Source: Venturia oleaginea (lineage: Eukaryota > Ascomycota > Dothideomycetes > Venturiales > Venturiaceae). Taken from it: a stretch of 64,000 bases of DNA. Below are positions 54,674-64,000 of this stretch, in pieces (position 1 is the stretch's first letter; each line of letters opens with the position of its first letter). The stretch lies in the NCBI GenBank assembly GCA_013176395.1, contig JABMLP010000034.1, forward strand, positions 62,001-126,000. Direction: 5' to 3'. The notes under the pieces are model-generated. The model was given only the letters and a program-made list of their open reading frames with translations, was not told where the DNA came from and ran no database searches. The position numbers and the translations under genes were made by a program.

Positions 54674-57600
54674 CTACAGTCTCCCCTCAATGCTCAGCGT
54701 CGTCTGCGCGTTTTCGATCCCACTATGCCCAAGGACCCGCGTCTGTTCCATGAATCTGATAGCTTTTGTGGCTAAATTATGCGTAGTCAAGATATTCCGG
54801 AGGTTGTTTCGTCCTGGGAAGCGGCCCAACTCGTCTCTCCGGATGTCCCGGAACTTGCGGCATTCCAGGAGGATATGGGCTACGGTCTGCATCCCTTCAC
54901 GGCAGTCACACCTAGAGTCTGGGATACCTTGGACACGTCGGCTGAAGAGGAAGGCCTTGAGCCCTATCTTTTCAGTTCTCATCTGTACGAGGATCGCACT
55001 TTCTCGCTTGCTCCGGTCTTGATGGAGTTGGAGCACCCTTTTAGTAGGCTTAGGTGTGTATCTCCTCGTGGCTTTCCCCTTTGTCTCGGATTTCCAGCTA
55101 GTCAACCATTGTTTATTCACTACCTTCCAGCACCACGTCTTGATTGTCGTTCTTAGCGGGTACAGTTCCGGTGGCATATCAGCTCTTGGTCCTTTCTCTC
55201 CATCTTCTCTCCATCCAGTGGCCTCCCTGGCGGCTTGGTCAGCGGCCTCGTTCCCGTCAATTCCCTCATGGGCAGGGATCCATCGGATGTTCACGATAGC
55301 TCCGTACTCGTGAAGTTGTGTGATCCGTTGTACAATCCGCTTGACAATGTATGCTCCTGATCGGCCTTCCGGCCTTGTCAGCGAGCGTATCGCTGCCTGG
55401 TTGTCGGTGAAGATATTGATGTCTCTCCGTTCGTTTCCTGCCTCGATGTCTGTTTGAACCATATGCAGCGCTAGATTTATTCCTTGAAGTTCAGCTGCGT
55501 ACACCGTGGAAGTCGTCTCAGGGCCCATATACGTGCTTCTCGTCTGTCTTTTCAGCGGCCATACTGCTGCAGCGCCTGTATGTCCGTCTGTGCTACTCCC
55601 ATCTGTATAGACGCAAATATTACCCTCGAATCTAGTGACGGAGTCGTGTTCAGAGTGTGCCGCTTCACCGCTTGGTGCGATATGTGTCTTTGGGCCTTGC
55701 CACCATGGTGCTGCTACGAACGGCGGAATTATCTCTCGCTTGTCGGGATTCGCTGCTCCTTTCTCTTCGGCATCTCGATATATGTTGTATAATGGGCTAT
55801 CGTAGCTTGCTCGTTGTCTTGACCTTGGTTCTCCTAATTGAGTATCTAGCAGTTTAGGGAGGTCTTGGCACGTGAGTATACGGCTGAGGGTTTCGGTGTT
55901 GTGTTTCCAGATCTGTTGTTCGACTGGGAGCAGGTAGGTCTCAATGTCGAGGGCGACTCTGGATGTCGCTTTGAACGCTCAACAGATAATTCGTGCTGCA
56001 CGTGCTTGGATTGACTGAAGTGTATCGAGCGTTTTTCTCTTGTATGGTTTTCCCCTCATTCCTGAATTCGACCAGATTGAGCACGCGTACATCATCTGAG
56101 GGACTACTACTCCGCGGTAGATTTTTCGCATATCTAGCAGACTGACGCCCCATGTTGAGCTACCCAGAGAGCACAGTGCGTTCACTGTTTTTGTAGTTTT
56201 CCGCTTGATTTCTTCGATGTGTTCCTTCCATTGGAGTTTGCTGTCTAGCGTCACGCCTAGATATTTGCACGTTGTCTTAGGCGCAATGCATCCCCATGCC
56301 GTTTGAACGGGCTGTTGTGTGTTTATACGGGTGCGTCTTCTTGTGAAGTGTGTCAGTTGGAACTTTTCTGGGGCGAATTTTGATGCATTTGTCTTTGCCC
56401 AACAGTTTGCCTTTTCCAGCGCGTTTTCGAGTTTCTTGCACATTTCTTCTGTTGTGTTGCCCCATGTAAGTATGGCTGCGTCATCGATATAGCCTGTAGC
56501 TGCAGTATCGTCGCCTGAGTCGCATTGCTCAATAAGGTCAGAGTTGTAGAATATGTATAAGATGGGGGATAGGGGCGATCCCTGTGGTACCCCAGTCTCG
56601 ACCGTGTACTCGTCAGATTCGTAGCCATCGATGACAATTCGCGTGCGTCTATCGCTCAGGAAGCTAGCAATCCATCGTACTGTTCTCTCATCAACTTTTC
56701 TTTTCCGAAGATTGTGTAGGAGTCTCTTGTGGGATACGTTGTCGAAGGCGCCTGACACGTCAAGGAGCAGCAGGCTAGCGACTTGTCCTTTTCCGTTGTT
56801 CCAAGCGTTGTAGATTCTCTCGATTACAGCGTGTAGTGCGTGTTCCGTTGACCTTAACTTCCTGCCTCCCATGTGCATCCTTGGGATGACTTGGTGTGTT
56901 TCCACCAGGTAGCTAAGTCTCTTAGCGATTACTGCGTCCATGGCCTTGCCAATCGTATTCAGGAGCGCAATAGGTCGGTATGCCTTTGGAGTCGAGTAGT
57001 CGTCCTTCCCTGGTTTGCGTAGCACTACCGTGGTCGAGCTTTGGAAATGTGTCGGGTAGTGGCCCAGTTGTAGGCTCTGGTTCATGATTGTCGCCAGGTG
57101 TCCCACCAACATATAAGATGCCGTCTGCAAGGCCTTGTTTGGGATCCCATCCGGTCCCGGGGCCTTGAAGGGTGACGCTGCTTGTATTGCGTCCAGTACC
57201 TCCTTCTCAGTAATGTTTGGCATTGGTATACAATCATCATATCTTGCATCCTGTAGATCGTCGAGGTCTGCTTCTGGCGGTGCTGGGAAGAAGGCGTCCC
57301 GAAGGAGGATCGTTTTTGCCGAGGGTGTAGTAGCCTGGTTGCCGGTCGTCGGACACTTGATAATTGGCGTCACAATTTGGGGCTGGCTTTCTCTATTGCG
57401 CGCCCACTTGGCTATTTTCCAGAGGGATTCAGTGGAGCTTGCTGCCATTTCTACGCGGTCTCTGTGTGCTTGCCGGAGCGCCTTCTTGATCGTCCGTGTC
57501 TTGTGGTTCCTCGCCTCGCGGTAGTTTTCCCATGTCTCCTCCGTGTGTCTTCTCTCGTGTATGCGCCTTAGACGTTTTGTATCTGCCAATGCTCTCGAGC

Positions 57601-58553
57601 ATGTTCCGTCCCATCCCTCTTTCGCCTTGGTGCATGGTCTTGTGAGGGGAATTGTCTTCGCTGCTGCATCTTTGATCGCTTTGACTAACTCCATCGTGTA
57701 CATGTCTAGCGCTGCTTTCGTCCTTGGTCTCCTTCGTGCCGGTAGGGTGTCTCTGAGCGTCCCGCAGAACTCCTTGCAGTCTAGGAGTTTCCAGTTGCAT
57801 CCTGGCCTGATTTCCGTGGAGCGCGTCCGGAGATCCAGTATGATGCTGATGGGGAGGTGGTCTGAGTCGTGGTCTAGCTCTGTCTACTCTGCTACTGATG
57901 GTCCTGTCAATCAAGCCTAATGTCATCCAGCACATATCAATCGTCGTCCTGCTGCTGCCTTCTTCGTACGTTACCGTTCCGGGCTGCAGCATGCTTGTCA
58001 TATCAAATCTCTCCATAATTTCGATAAGTTCTTCCGCTTCTCGGTCTTCGTGTGCGACCTGCGCTCCGCCCCACATTCTATGGTGTAAGTTCAAGTCGCC
58101 TAATACCATCTGTTCTTTCAGCGCGTGTTCCTCCAATCGAGCTCTTAGGGTCGGCAGTGAGCTGATGCGGTTTGGCATGTTTTGGACCGTATTGTAGACG
58201 TTGTGTATTACCAGCTCGTTTTCTGTTTGATCGCCATTGCTGATACTGATTCTCAATGAGCAGACGTCTGTTGTGTGCTGTTCGAATTGCAGGCTGCCGT
58301 GGTCTAGCCTTTTGTTGACAAAGAAACACACCCTTGCTGGGCCATCCTCCTTGTTCGTTGTCGGATAGTATAAGTGGAACATATTCTTCGCTGGGTGGTG
58401 TGTTGTCGACATGAAGGGGTTGCGCCACGGTTCTTGGATAGCAATAATATCGTATTCTGCTACTCTTGGATCACGGAGTAGAGTTGCCATAACCGTATCC
58501 CTTGATTTGCGTACGTTTTACTGTAGTATATTAAGTTGGTCCTTCTCTTTCAT
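54674..58553 (-). pseudogene. LINE ORF2: endonuclease, reverse transcriptase, RNase H
   Basis: The ATG at 58553 overlaps the ORF1 stop as ATGA. The endonuclease domain has DIIAIQEPWRNPF, VLGDLNLHH and, after a frame change near 57887, DHDSDHLPI. The reverse transcriptase has LLLLDVSGAFDNVSHKRLL, TGVPQGSPLSPILYIFYN and the catalytic YIDD in ATGYIDDAAIL. The RNase H domain has a TDGSS aspartate, AAELQGI, FTDNQAAI and NEAADQAA. A C-terminal CCHC-like segment (CDCREGMQTVAHILLEC) follows. Lesions: TAA at 58520-58518, one extra base near 57887, and TGA at 55981-55979. All segments are otherwise collinear and well preserved. Confidence 0.9.
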
Positions 58554-60181
58554 AGATCCGAGTCCTCATCGATTTCCATGTATTGTGTGTTTCTACATGT
58601 TAGGGTATTGCCCTCTAGCGCCTCAAGCGCCCTCCTCGACATCTTCGTTGCTCTTTGTGGCCTTTGACTCTGGTGTGATCCTTCGTTCTCCTTGTCTCCT
58701 GGAGCAGGTCTCTTTTGTCCATTTCCAGGTAATAGTTGCATCCCTCTGGTCCTTGGCCCTTGGCGTGAGGTCAGGTCTGTGGTTGACCTCGTTCTTCCAG
58801 GAGGTTCTCGGGCGGAATTTTGAATAGGTATTTCATCACAGGTGAACATCGTAGGGTGATACCGAGGTCTGTTCGCGTACGCTGCCTTTGTCCGAGTGAG
58901 TTCCTCCTTCCTAGTTGGGCATTGTTGACTCCATGCTTCATGGGCTCCCTGGCAGTTGGCGCATTTCCTAGGTGTGGTCTGTCCAGTCTTCGAAGGGCAG
59001 TCCCTAGAACTATGTTCTTGCGCACAGTAGCCACATGTTTTCGCTGCTTTGCATTGAGTTCCTATGTGGCCGTATTTGTAGCACTGAAAGCACTGCTTCA
59101 GTCGGCATTGTCTCTCATATCGTTCGCTTTGACACATCTCCCCTTGCCACACCAGACCTTCATCGATGATCTTGTTTGCGTCCTCAGGCTTGGTGAACTC
59201 AATGATGACCGACGACATCGCTTTTGTTGGCGCCTTCCGGGTCAACCATCCAATGTATTTGATGTCCGCGGTTGGAATAAACGGCTTATTGTCTTGCAGA
59301 ATGGCGTCTCTAGTTTCCTCGAATTTGTCTGTATTCATCGTACTAGTACGTATGCCATGTACAAGAACGCCATACGTTGGATTTCGTACTGACGTCCCGT
59401 TCCCAATACGTGGGGTCCAGTCCTCCGTGAATTGTCTGAGAAGCTGCATTTCACTATTTGTCGCCGTTCTGATGCTCAGATCTCCGCTTTTGAGCTGGTT
59501 AGCAGACATGATCTTTAGATTGGCTATATGTTCGTTTTGACTTTGGGAAATGGCTCGGTCAACGTGGGCTTTTAAATTGCGTAGATTCATTGCACGCAGG
59601 CTCTGGATCGTTTGTGCGTTCCTGATGTTTACGATAATCTCAAGTCGGACCGTCGCGGGAGTCTTGACACTTTGGGTTTGTATACTATGTGTGCTTGTAG
59701 CTAACCCTCCTCGGGTAGCGGCAGCAGCATAGCTCATTGGCATGCCTGTTTGGAATTGTGTCCCTTTGTTCTTGATATCACTCGCTATTCCTGCAACGGT
59801 CTTGCCCACCTCTGTTGCCTCTTTCGCTGCCGTTTTCGCTTCTTCACCAATAGTGATGTTCTTCTGTGTGCCTGTTCTCAGAGCTTTAAGTTCTCCCCTT
59901 ATCCCAGCTATCTCCTTCGCCGTTTCCTTTGTGTCTTGAGTCATCTCAGTGTGTATGATGCGTAGTTGATCGTGGACGGTTGTCATATCGGGGGTCCTTT
60001 GGGCCTTTGCAATCAAGGGCAGCATCGTCGTGATAATTGCCTTTACTTGGTCTGGGAGCACAGGTAGAGCCTGTCCGCTTTCAAGGTAGAGTATTGCGTT
60101 TCGAAGGTGCCTTGTGAGTTGTGTAGCGTGCTCATGAAGTCCGGTCGGCCGGACCACCTCTTGAGGCCACGGTATTGTCAT
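58550..60181 (-). CDS. LINE ORF1 zinc-knuckle protein
   Basis: Intact 543-residue frame. The N-terminal half is helical and probably a coiled-coil RNA-binding domain. The C-terminal half has three knuckle-like motifs: CFQCYKYGHIGTQC, CGYCAQEHSSRDC and CANCQGAHEAWSQQC. It is a Gag-like RNA chaperone of Tad-type elements. Its stop codon overlaps the ORF2 start (ATGA), suggesting coupled termination-reinitiation. Confidence 0.92.
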   Translation of the reverse strand: MTIPWPQEVVRPTGLHEHATQLTRHLRNAILYLESGQALPVLPDQVKAIITTMLPLIAKAQRTPDMTTVHDQLRIIHTEMTQDTKETAKEIAGIRGELKALRTGTQKNITIGEEAKTAAKEATEVGKTVAGIASDIKNKGTQFQTGMPMSYAAAATRGGLATSTHSIQTQSVKTPATVRLEIIVNIRNAQTIQSLRAMNLRNLKAHVDRAISQSQNEHIANLKIMSANQLKSGDLSIRTATNSEMQLLRQFTEDWTPRIGNGTSVRNPTYGVLVHGIRTSTMNTDKFEETRDAILQDNKPFIPTADIKYIGWLTRKAPTKAMSSVIIEFTKPEDANKIIDEGLVWQGEMCQSERYERQCRLKQCFQCYKYGHIGTQCKAAKTCGYCAQEHSSRDCPSKTGQTTPRKCANCQGAHEAWSQQCPTRKEELTRTKAAYANRPRYHPTMFTCDEIPIQNSAREPPGRTRSTTDLTSRQGPRTRGMQLLPGNGQKRPAPGDKENEGSHQSQRPQRATKMSRRALEALEGNTLTCRNTQYMEIDEDSDL

Positions 60182-60322
60182 CTCTCGTTTCTACGCGCTG
60201 GGCGACGCGTCGAGCCTAGAACAACCTGAGCCCTCTTGAGGCGATGTGTATTTGCGTTATAATTATTCAGTTTCAAAGATCTCAGTTCTCACTGTTGTGG
60301 TGTTTTTTAATCGTTATGAATG

Positions 60323-60752
60323 GTATGACTAGTAAATTCTGCTCGGGGAGAATATCCGAGGCGTGATTTGGCAAGTCACATGACTGTTTCCCGTATCGAG
60401 ACGAGATTCTGGTTGAATAGATTCCATGCACACAGGTAAGCCTCTTTCTCCCTCCCAACTCGACTCGGTGATGTTCAAGTTGTTTGACGGACAAGTATGG
60501 TGACGGCTCCATGGCGGTTTTTGCTCGCCTCCCGATCCATCACAGAAATGCTCGGACCCACTTCAATGCTGATCCCCGCATCAACAACATCTTCTTCACC
60601 TCTTTTCCTTGGCATCCGTCAATCTATATAATCCTCGCATTCCTTTTGCCAACCACCCAATGTCTACTCAATCATTCCCATCTCCCTCTCTCCCTAACTC
60701 CCTCCCTTTGTTCTGATTGTTCCCCATTCTTGGTCGCCGCAGGCCCGCCACA
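60323..60752. promoter_or_regulatory. 5' region of the Bor1-like gene with a uORF
   Basis: 430 bp upstream of the transporter start. A TATATAA-like sequence is near 60625 and an upstream ATG opens a 19-codon frame at 60660-60716 that ends before the main start. The uORF could dampen translation. Confidence 0.45.
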
Positions 60753-62926
60753 ATGCTCTACGCGAGAGAATACAAATGGGAGACTGAACCATCCGGATGG
60801 CGTCAGAATCGGAATGCCCAACCGTTTAGGGGCATGATTCATGATGTTAGGAGGAGGTTGCCGTGGTATGGGAGTGATATTCGGGATGGCTTCAACTATA
60901 GGACTTTTGCCGCGACTGTGAGGATGTATTTTGTCAAGTGAGTTTTCCATTTCACTTGCGAGTTGAGATGAGGCTGGGATCATGGGATTGAGGAACCAAA
61001 AGAGAAAGTGAAGAGCCTAACCACTTGCGATAGTTTGTTGCCGGCCCTCGCTTTCCAGTTGGATATGAACCACAACACAGGTGGCTTCTATGGCATCAAC
61101 GAAGCCCTTTTTTCGTCTGCCTTGGCCGCCATAGTCTTCAGTACCATGTCTGCGCAGCCATTGACCATTGTTGGAATCACCGGTTTGATCTCGTTGTTTA
61201 ACTACACAATTTACGATATCATCAAATTGCATGACGTGTCATTGTATCCTGCTTTCATGGTATCATCACGAACACCTCTCCTTGGCTGGGGACACATTTG
61301 TGCTGATGAGAGGTAGGTCTGGGTTGGCATTTGGTCCGCTATCACACATTGGATGACGGCCATTTTCAATTGGTGCGATTACATGCGCTATGTGACCGAC
61401 TACTCGAGCAACACTTTTGCCCTTTATGTTGGCACCATTTATATCAGTATGGCTTGAGCTTCTTGTCAACTTTTGTTTCGCTTCCTAACCATTGGATCAG
61501 TCAAGGGTGTCGAAGAGCTCTCGATCAATTTCTACGACGAAAGAATTACAAATGGTTTCATGTCAGTCACCATTGGCATCCTCTTTACACTTACCGTGTA
61601 CTTTCTGGAGAAGATGCGGAGCACAACACTCTTCTCGGAAAGTGTTCGAGAACTACTCGCGGATTATGCTTATCCAGTAAGTCCTCTGGCTTGCATGAGA
61701 ATATGCAAGGCTGATCTTCCTTCCAGCTTGCCACCATTTGGTGGACAGGCTTCAGCCACATCCCTGGGAATTTGCGTCGTGTTCACATTGAATGTCTTCC
61801 AACCACAAGAACATGGTATCCGACTGTCCCTCGACCTTACGTCTGGTTAGTCGAGTTCTGGCATCTGCCCGTAAAGTGGGTCTTCGTTGCTCTCCCCATA
61901 GGAATGCTTGTCACACTACTCTTTTATTATGATCATGTAGGTCATTACGCACTCCCATCCGTTTGTGACAAGGCTGAAAAAGAACCGCAGAATCTCAGCT
62001 CTCTGACAGCGCAAGCTCGACACTTTCCACTCCGTAAACCGGCCGGTTTTCACTGGGATTTCTTCCTCCTAGGCTGGACCACGATCATCGCTGCCATAGT
62101 TGGAATTCCCTTTCCCAACGGTCTTGTCCCACAAGCACCCGTTCACACCGATGCATTAACAACCTACAAGGACGAAGTCAAGGTCACAAGAACCGCTGAC
62201 GGTCAACAAATCTTTACCAAGAAAACTGTTGCCACACACGTTACCGAACAACGCATGTCCCATTTCCTGATGGGCTTGCTTATCATCGGGACCATGACGA
62301 GACCACTCCTCGTAGTGTTAGGAACAATGCCGCGAGCTGTCCTATCAGGTGTCTTTTTCATCGTCGGTTGGGGCAGCATCGAAGGCAACGGCATCATTTC
62401 CAACCTTCTCTTCCTCGTCACAGAAAAACGTTTCGTCCAACCCTCGAATCCTCTCCTCAAAATCTCAAAAAGGAGGATCTTACTTTTCACGAGTTTTCAA
62501 CTCTTTACTTGGGCTGCCTCAGTAGCCATAAGTCAGACCATTGCTGCCATCGGCTTCCCGGTCATCGTCACAGCCCTCATCCCATTCCGTGTCTTCATCA
62601 TTCCTCGGATCTTCGAAAGATGGGAGTTGGAGATCTTGGATGCGTTGACTGCGGACAGTGATGTTGTACTTGCGAGTTTGGGTGGAAAACCGACAATGAG
62701 GGAAAATATGGATTTGGAGGGGGCGGGCCAAGGCGGTATATTGAGCGCTGAAAGGCGTGGAAGTGAGACGGACGAGAAAAACATGAGTAAAGAGGTTATT
62801 GGCGAAGAGACCAGAGAGAGGAAAAGGTACGTGGCCGGTGAAGATGGTGACGGACTGAGGCCTGAGACTGGTCATAGTCGAAGAGAGTCGAAGATGGTTG
62901 CAAGGGAGGCGGGACGGACTGATTGA
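60753..62926 (+). CDS. Bor1-type borate/anion transporter (SLC4-like family)
   Basis: Six exons, 60753-60937, 61034-61259, 61317-61446, 61501-61676, 61727-61936 and 61991-62926, give 620 residues with all phases consistent. Landmarks: QPFRGMIHDVRRRLPWYGSD, FYGINEALFSSALAAIVF, SAQPLTIVGITGLISLFNYT, WCDYMRYVTDYSSNTFALYV, IWWTGFSHIPGNLRR, LPNGLVPQAPVHTD-type sequence, VVEQR-like HVTEQRMSHFLMGL and IAAIGFPVIVTALIPFR. About 12 membrane helices and an acidic, charged C-terminal tail are expected. The yeast homolog exports borate at the plasma membrane. The 54-nt intron at 61937-61990 has no stop and is a multiple of three, so retention would insert 18 residues in a loop. Intact. Confidence 0.95.
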
Positions 62927-63139
62927 GAGGTAAAATGACCCGCAAAGGCGGGGCAAAACGGACTTACCGTGCGTGTTGTTGTGAGGTGGTAAAGGTACAT
63001 GAAGAGGAAGTTATACAGGATGGTAAAGTGGAAATGCCTATGACCACTCCTCCAGATAAGACAACGAGAGAGACTACACCTACCACTTCAATACACCACC
63101 ACACAAAAAGATCAGCAAAAAAGCTAACTTGTAATGAAT

Positions 63140-63240
63140 CTCTCCCACCGGGAATCGAACCCGGGCCATCCGCGTTTGGGAACATGTGGGTGGCTTCATG
63201 TACTGACAAGCGGATATCATAACCACTAGACTATGGAAGA
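63140..63240 (-). tRNA. tRNA-Asp (GTC) with intron
   Basis: The minus strand folds as a tRNA. The acceptor stem is TCTTCCA/TGGGAGA with one G-T pair. The D arm contains TAGTGGTTA, and the anticodon stem is TCCGC/GCGGA with loop TTGTCA-C. The T arm is CCGGGTTCGATTCCCGG. The anticodon reads GTC. A 29-nt insertion follows position 37, the canonical intron site; without it the molecule is 72 nt. The box A and box B internal promoters are within the D and T arms. Confidence 0.88.
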
Positions 63241-64000
63241 TGGGCAAGCTGAGCTTGTCATAGTTATTTCAGACGGGGAAATTTGCCGAGATGATTGAAT
63301 ATACCGTTGTCAATCTCGAAGAAGATGAAGCAGAAATGTAGGTCGAAGTCTTTTCTCGTACATCGACTGGGTGGAATAGGGCTGAGATAGTACAGATTCA
63401 CTATCGATACGCTGTCTATCACAAACAGAGAGAGATAAAGAGTCACAAGACAATGACAGAAGAATTGCATCGAAGAACATGAACCGGAAACCGAGGCGAT
63501 GGCACTCAAATTGCAGAAAAGTGTACATGGGGCCATGAGTGTAATAAAAGGGGTTCTTCGTACTGTAAATACAATATCAATATACAAGACCAACTTCGCT
63601 GAAAGACTTCCGGGCAACTATTAATAATAATCAGGATTTATTGTTGTATGTAGGGCTAGGTTAAGCCTGTGCCAACATCCTCTATCTACAAAGACCGTTC
63701 ATTTGCTACCCCGGCTGCGGCCCGCGGCATTTCTGGGAGCTTTACCATCCTATTCATATATATCGAAGCGTTTCCGGGTCAGCACTGCCTAAGCAGCGTC
63801 TCCTAGCTCCCTGGTGTCCATTTCAGTCCATTGCCATCCAAGTCCGGGCGTAGTCCGGTCCCCGGTCCGTGGTATTTCCTCGAGGCAAGGATCTTAGGAC
63901 CCTGGGGGCATCACTTCCGCCCTCTTTCTCCTCCTATCGAGGTAAGACCTACTGTTATAGTCCTGTGCCTTCCAGCTCCGGCGCCGTTCCAAAGCCCGAC
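63241..64000. other. Right-edge region, possible start of another mobile element
   Basis: No gene is recognised. From about 63620 the sequence changes character: a short ATT-rich run (TATTAATAATAATC) is followed by GC-richer sequence to the window edge. This resembles the 3' end of a minus-oriented LINE but no coding part is in view. Confidence 0.3.

Larger units (their letters stand above)
54391..60308 (-). mobile_element. Tad-like LINE (non-LTR retrotransposon)
   Basis: 5,918 bp in minus orientation, flanked by the 14-bp duplication AATCGTTATGAATG (54377-54390 and 60309-60322). The 3' end (left) has an (AATC)n tail and about 280 bp of untranslated sequence. ORF1 encodes a zinc-knuckle protein. 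ORF2 encodes endonuclease, reverse transcriptase and RNase H, the order known for Tad/I-type elements. ORF2 carries three lesions, so this copy is probably not autonomous now. Its two ends are shared with the 1.6-kb elements at 30.2 and 44.8 kb. Confidence 0.93.

Noticed and set aside
54779..55313. Plus-strand frames at 54.6-55.3 kb.
   Set aside because: They are antisense to the RNase H part of LINE ORF2.

Overview
The window is nuclear DNA of a filamentous ascomycete (Pezizomycotina). Introns are short (about 43-96 bp, mostly near 50), with GTAAGT-like donors, CTAAC/CTGAC-like branch sites and CAG/TAG acceptors. The gene content is typical of that group: a giant DUF3638/DUF3645 protein, a FunK1 kinase, a Zn2Cys6 regulator, a chromodomain Gypsy retroelement and a Tad-like LINE. 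The exact genus cannot be read from the sequence.

Layout. 0-8.3 kb: a 5'-truncated DUF6606/DUF3638/DUF3645 gene with two in-frame stops. 8.7-10 kb: a graveyard of gene relics (dienelactone hydrolase, a small N-acetylglutamate-synthase-like protein, an acyl-CoA-synthetase fragment). 10.2-12 kb: a P-loop ATPase gene. 13.3-15.1 kb: a glycoside-hydrolase-like relic and a damaged unknown gene. 16.6-19.1 kb: an intact FunK1 kinase. 19.7-21.1 kb: MFS and GNAT relics. 21.9-23.5 kb: a Myb/SANT-like protein with a pentapeptide minisatellite. 24.4-30 kb: a complete Gypsy chromovirus with identical LTRs. 30.2-31.8 and 44.8-46.4 kb: two copies of a 1.6-kb non-autonomous element that shares both ends with the LINE at 54.4-60.3 kb. 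31.8-32.6 kb: an aldo/keto reductase relic.

33.3-42.7 kb: a tryptophan-catabolic cluster made of indoleamine 2,3-dioxygenase (one nonsense codon), kynureninase, a Zn2Cys6 factor, kynurenine formamidase and an FAD monooxygenase. Together they would convert tryptophan to N-formylkynurenine, kynurenine and anthranilate, probably followed by a ring hydroxylation. The genes sit as two divergent pairs around the regulator. Both shared promoters carry a CCGCCCAATYCG motif, and one carries a perfect 16-bp palindrome. The cluster is bracketed by the two direct copies of the 1.6-kb element.

43.8-44.5 kb: an Ayg1-like esterase relic with a 20-bp minisatellite. 46.8-49.5 kb: an unknown, possibly mitochondrial protein gene and a Nudix ADP-sugar pyrophosphatase. 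51.7-54.2 kb: two tandem Cys-rich single-pass membrane protein genes. 60.7-62.9 kb: a Bor1-type anion transporter. 63.2 kb: an intron-containing tRNA-Asp.

A recurring theme is otherwise intact genes broken by a single stop codon that a C-to-T (or complementary G-to-A) change can explain, often in a CpA context. This resembles RIP or leakage of RIP, while the Gypsy element itself looks pristine and recent. Exon structures, domain assignments and functions are read by eye and from family knowledge; no search was run.
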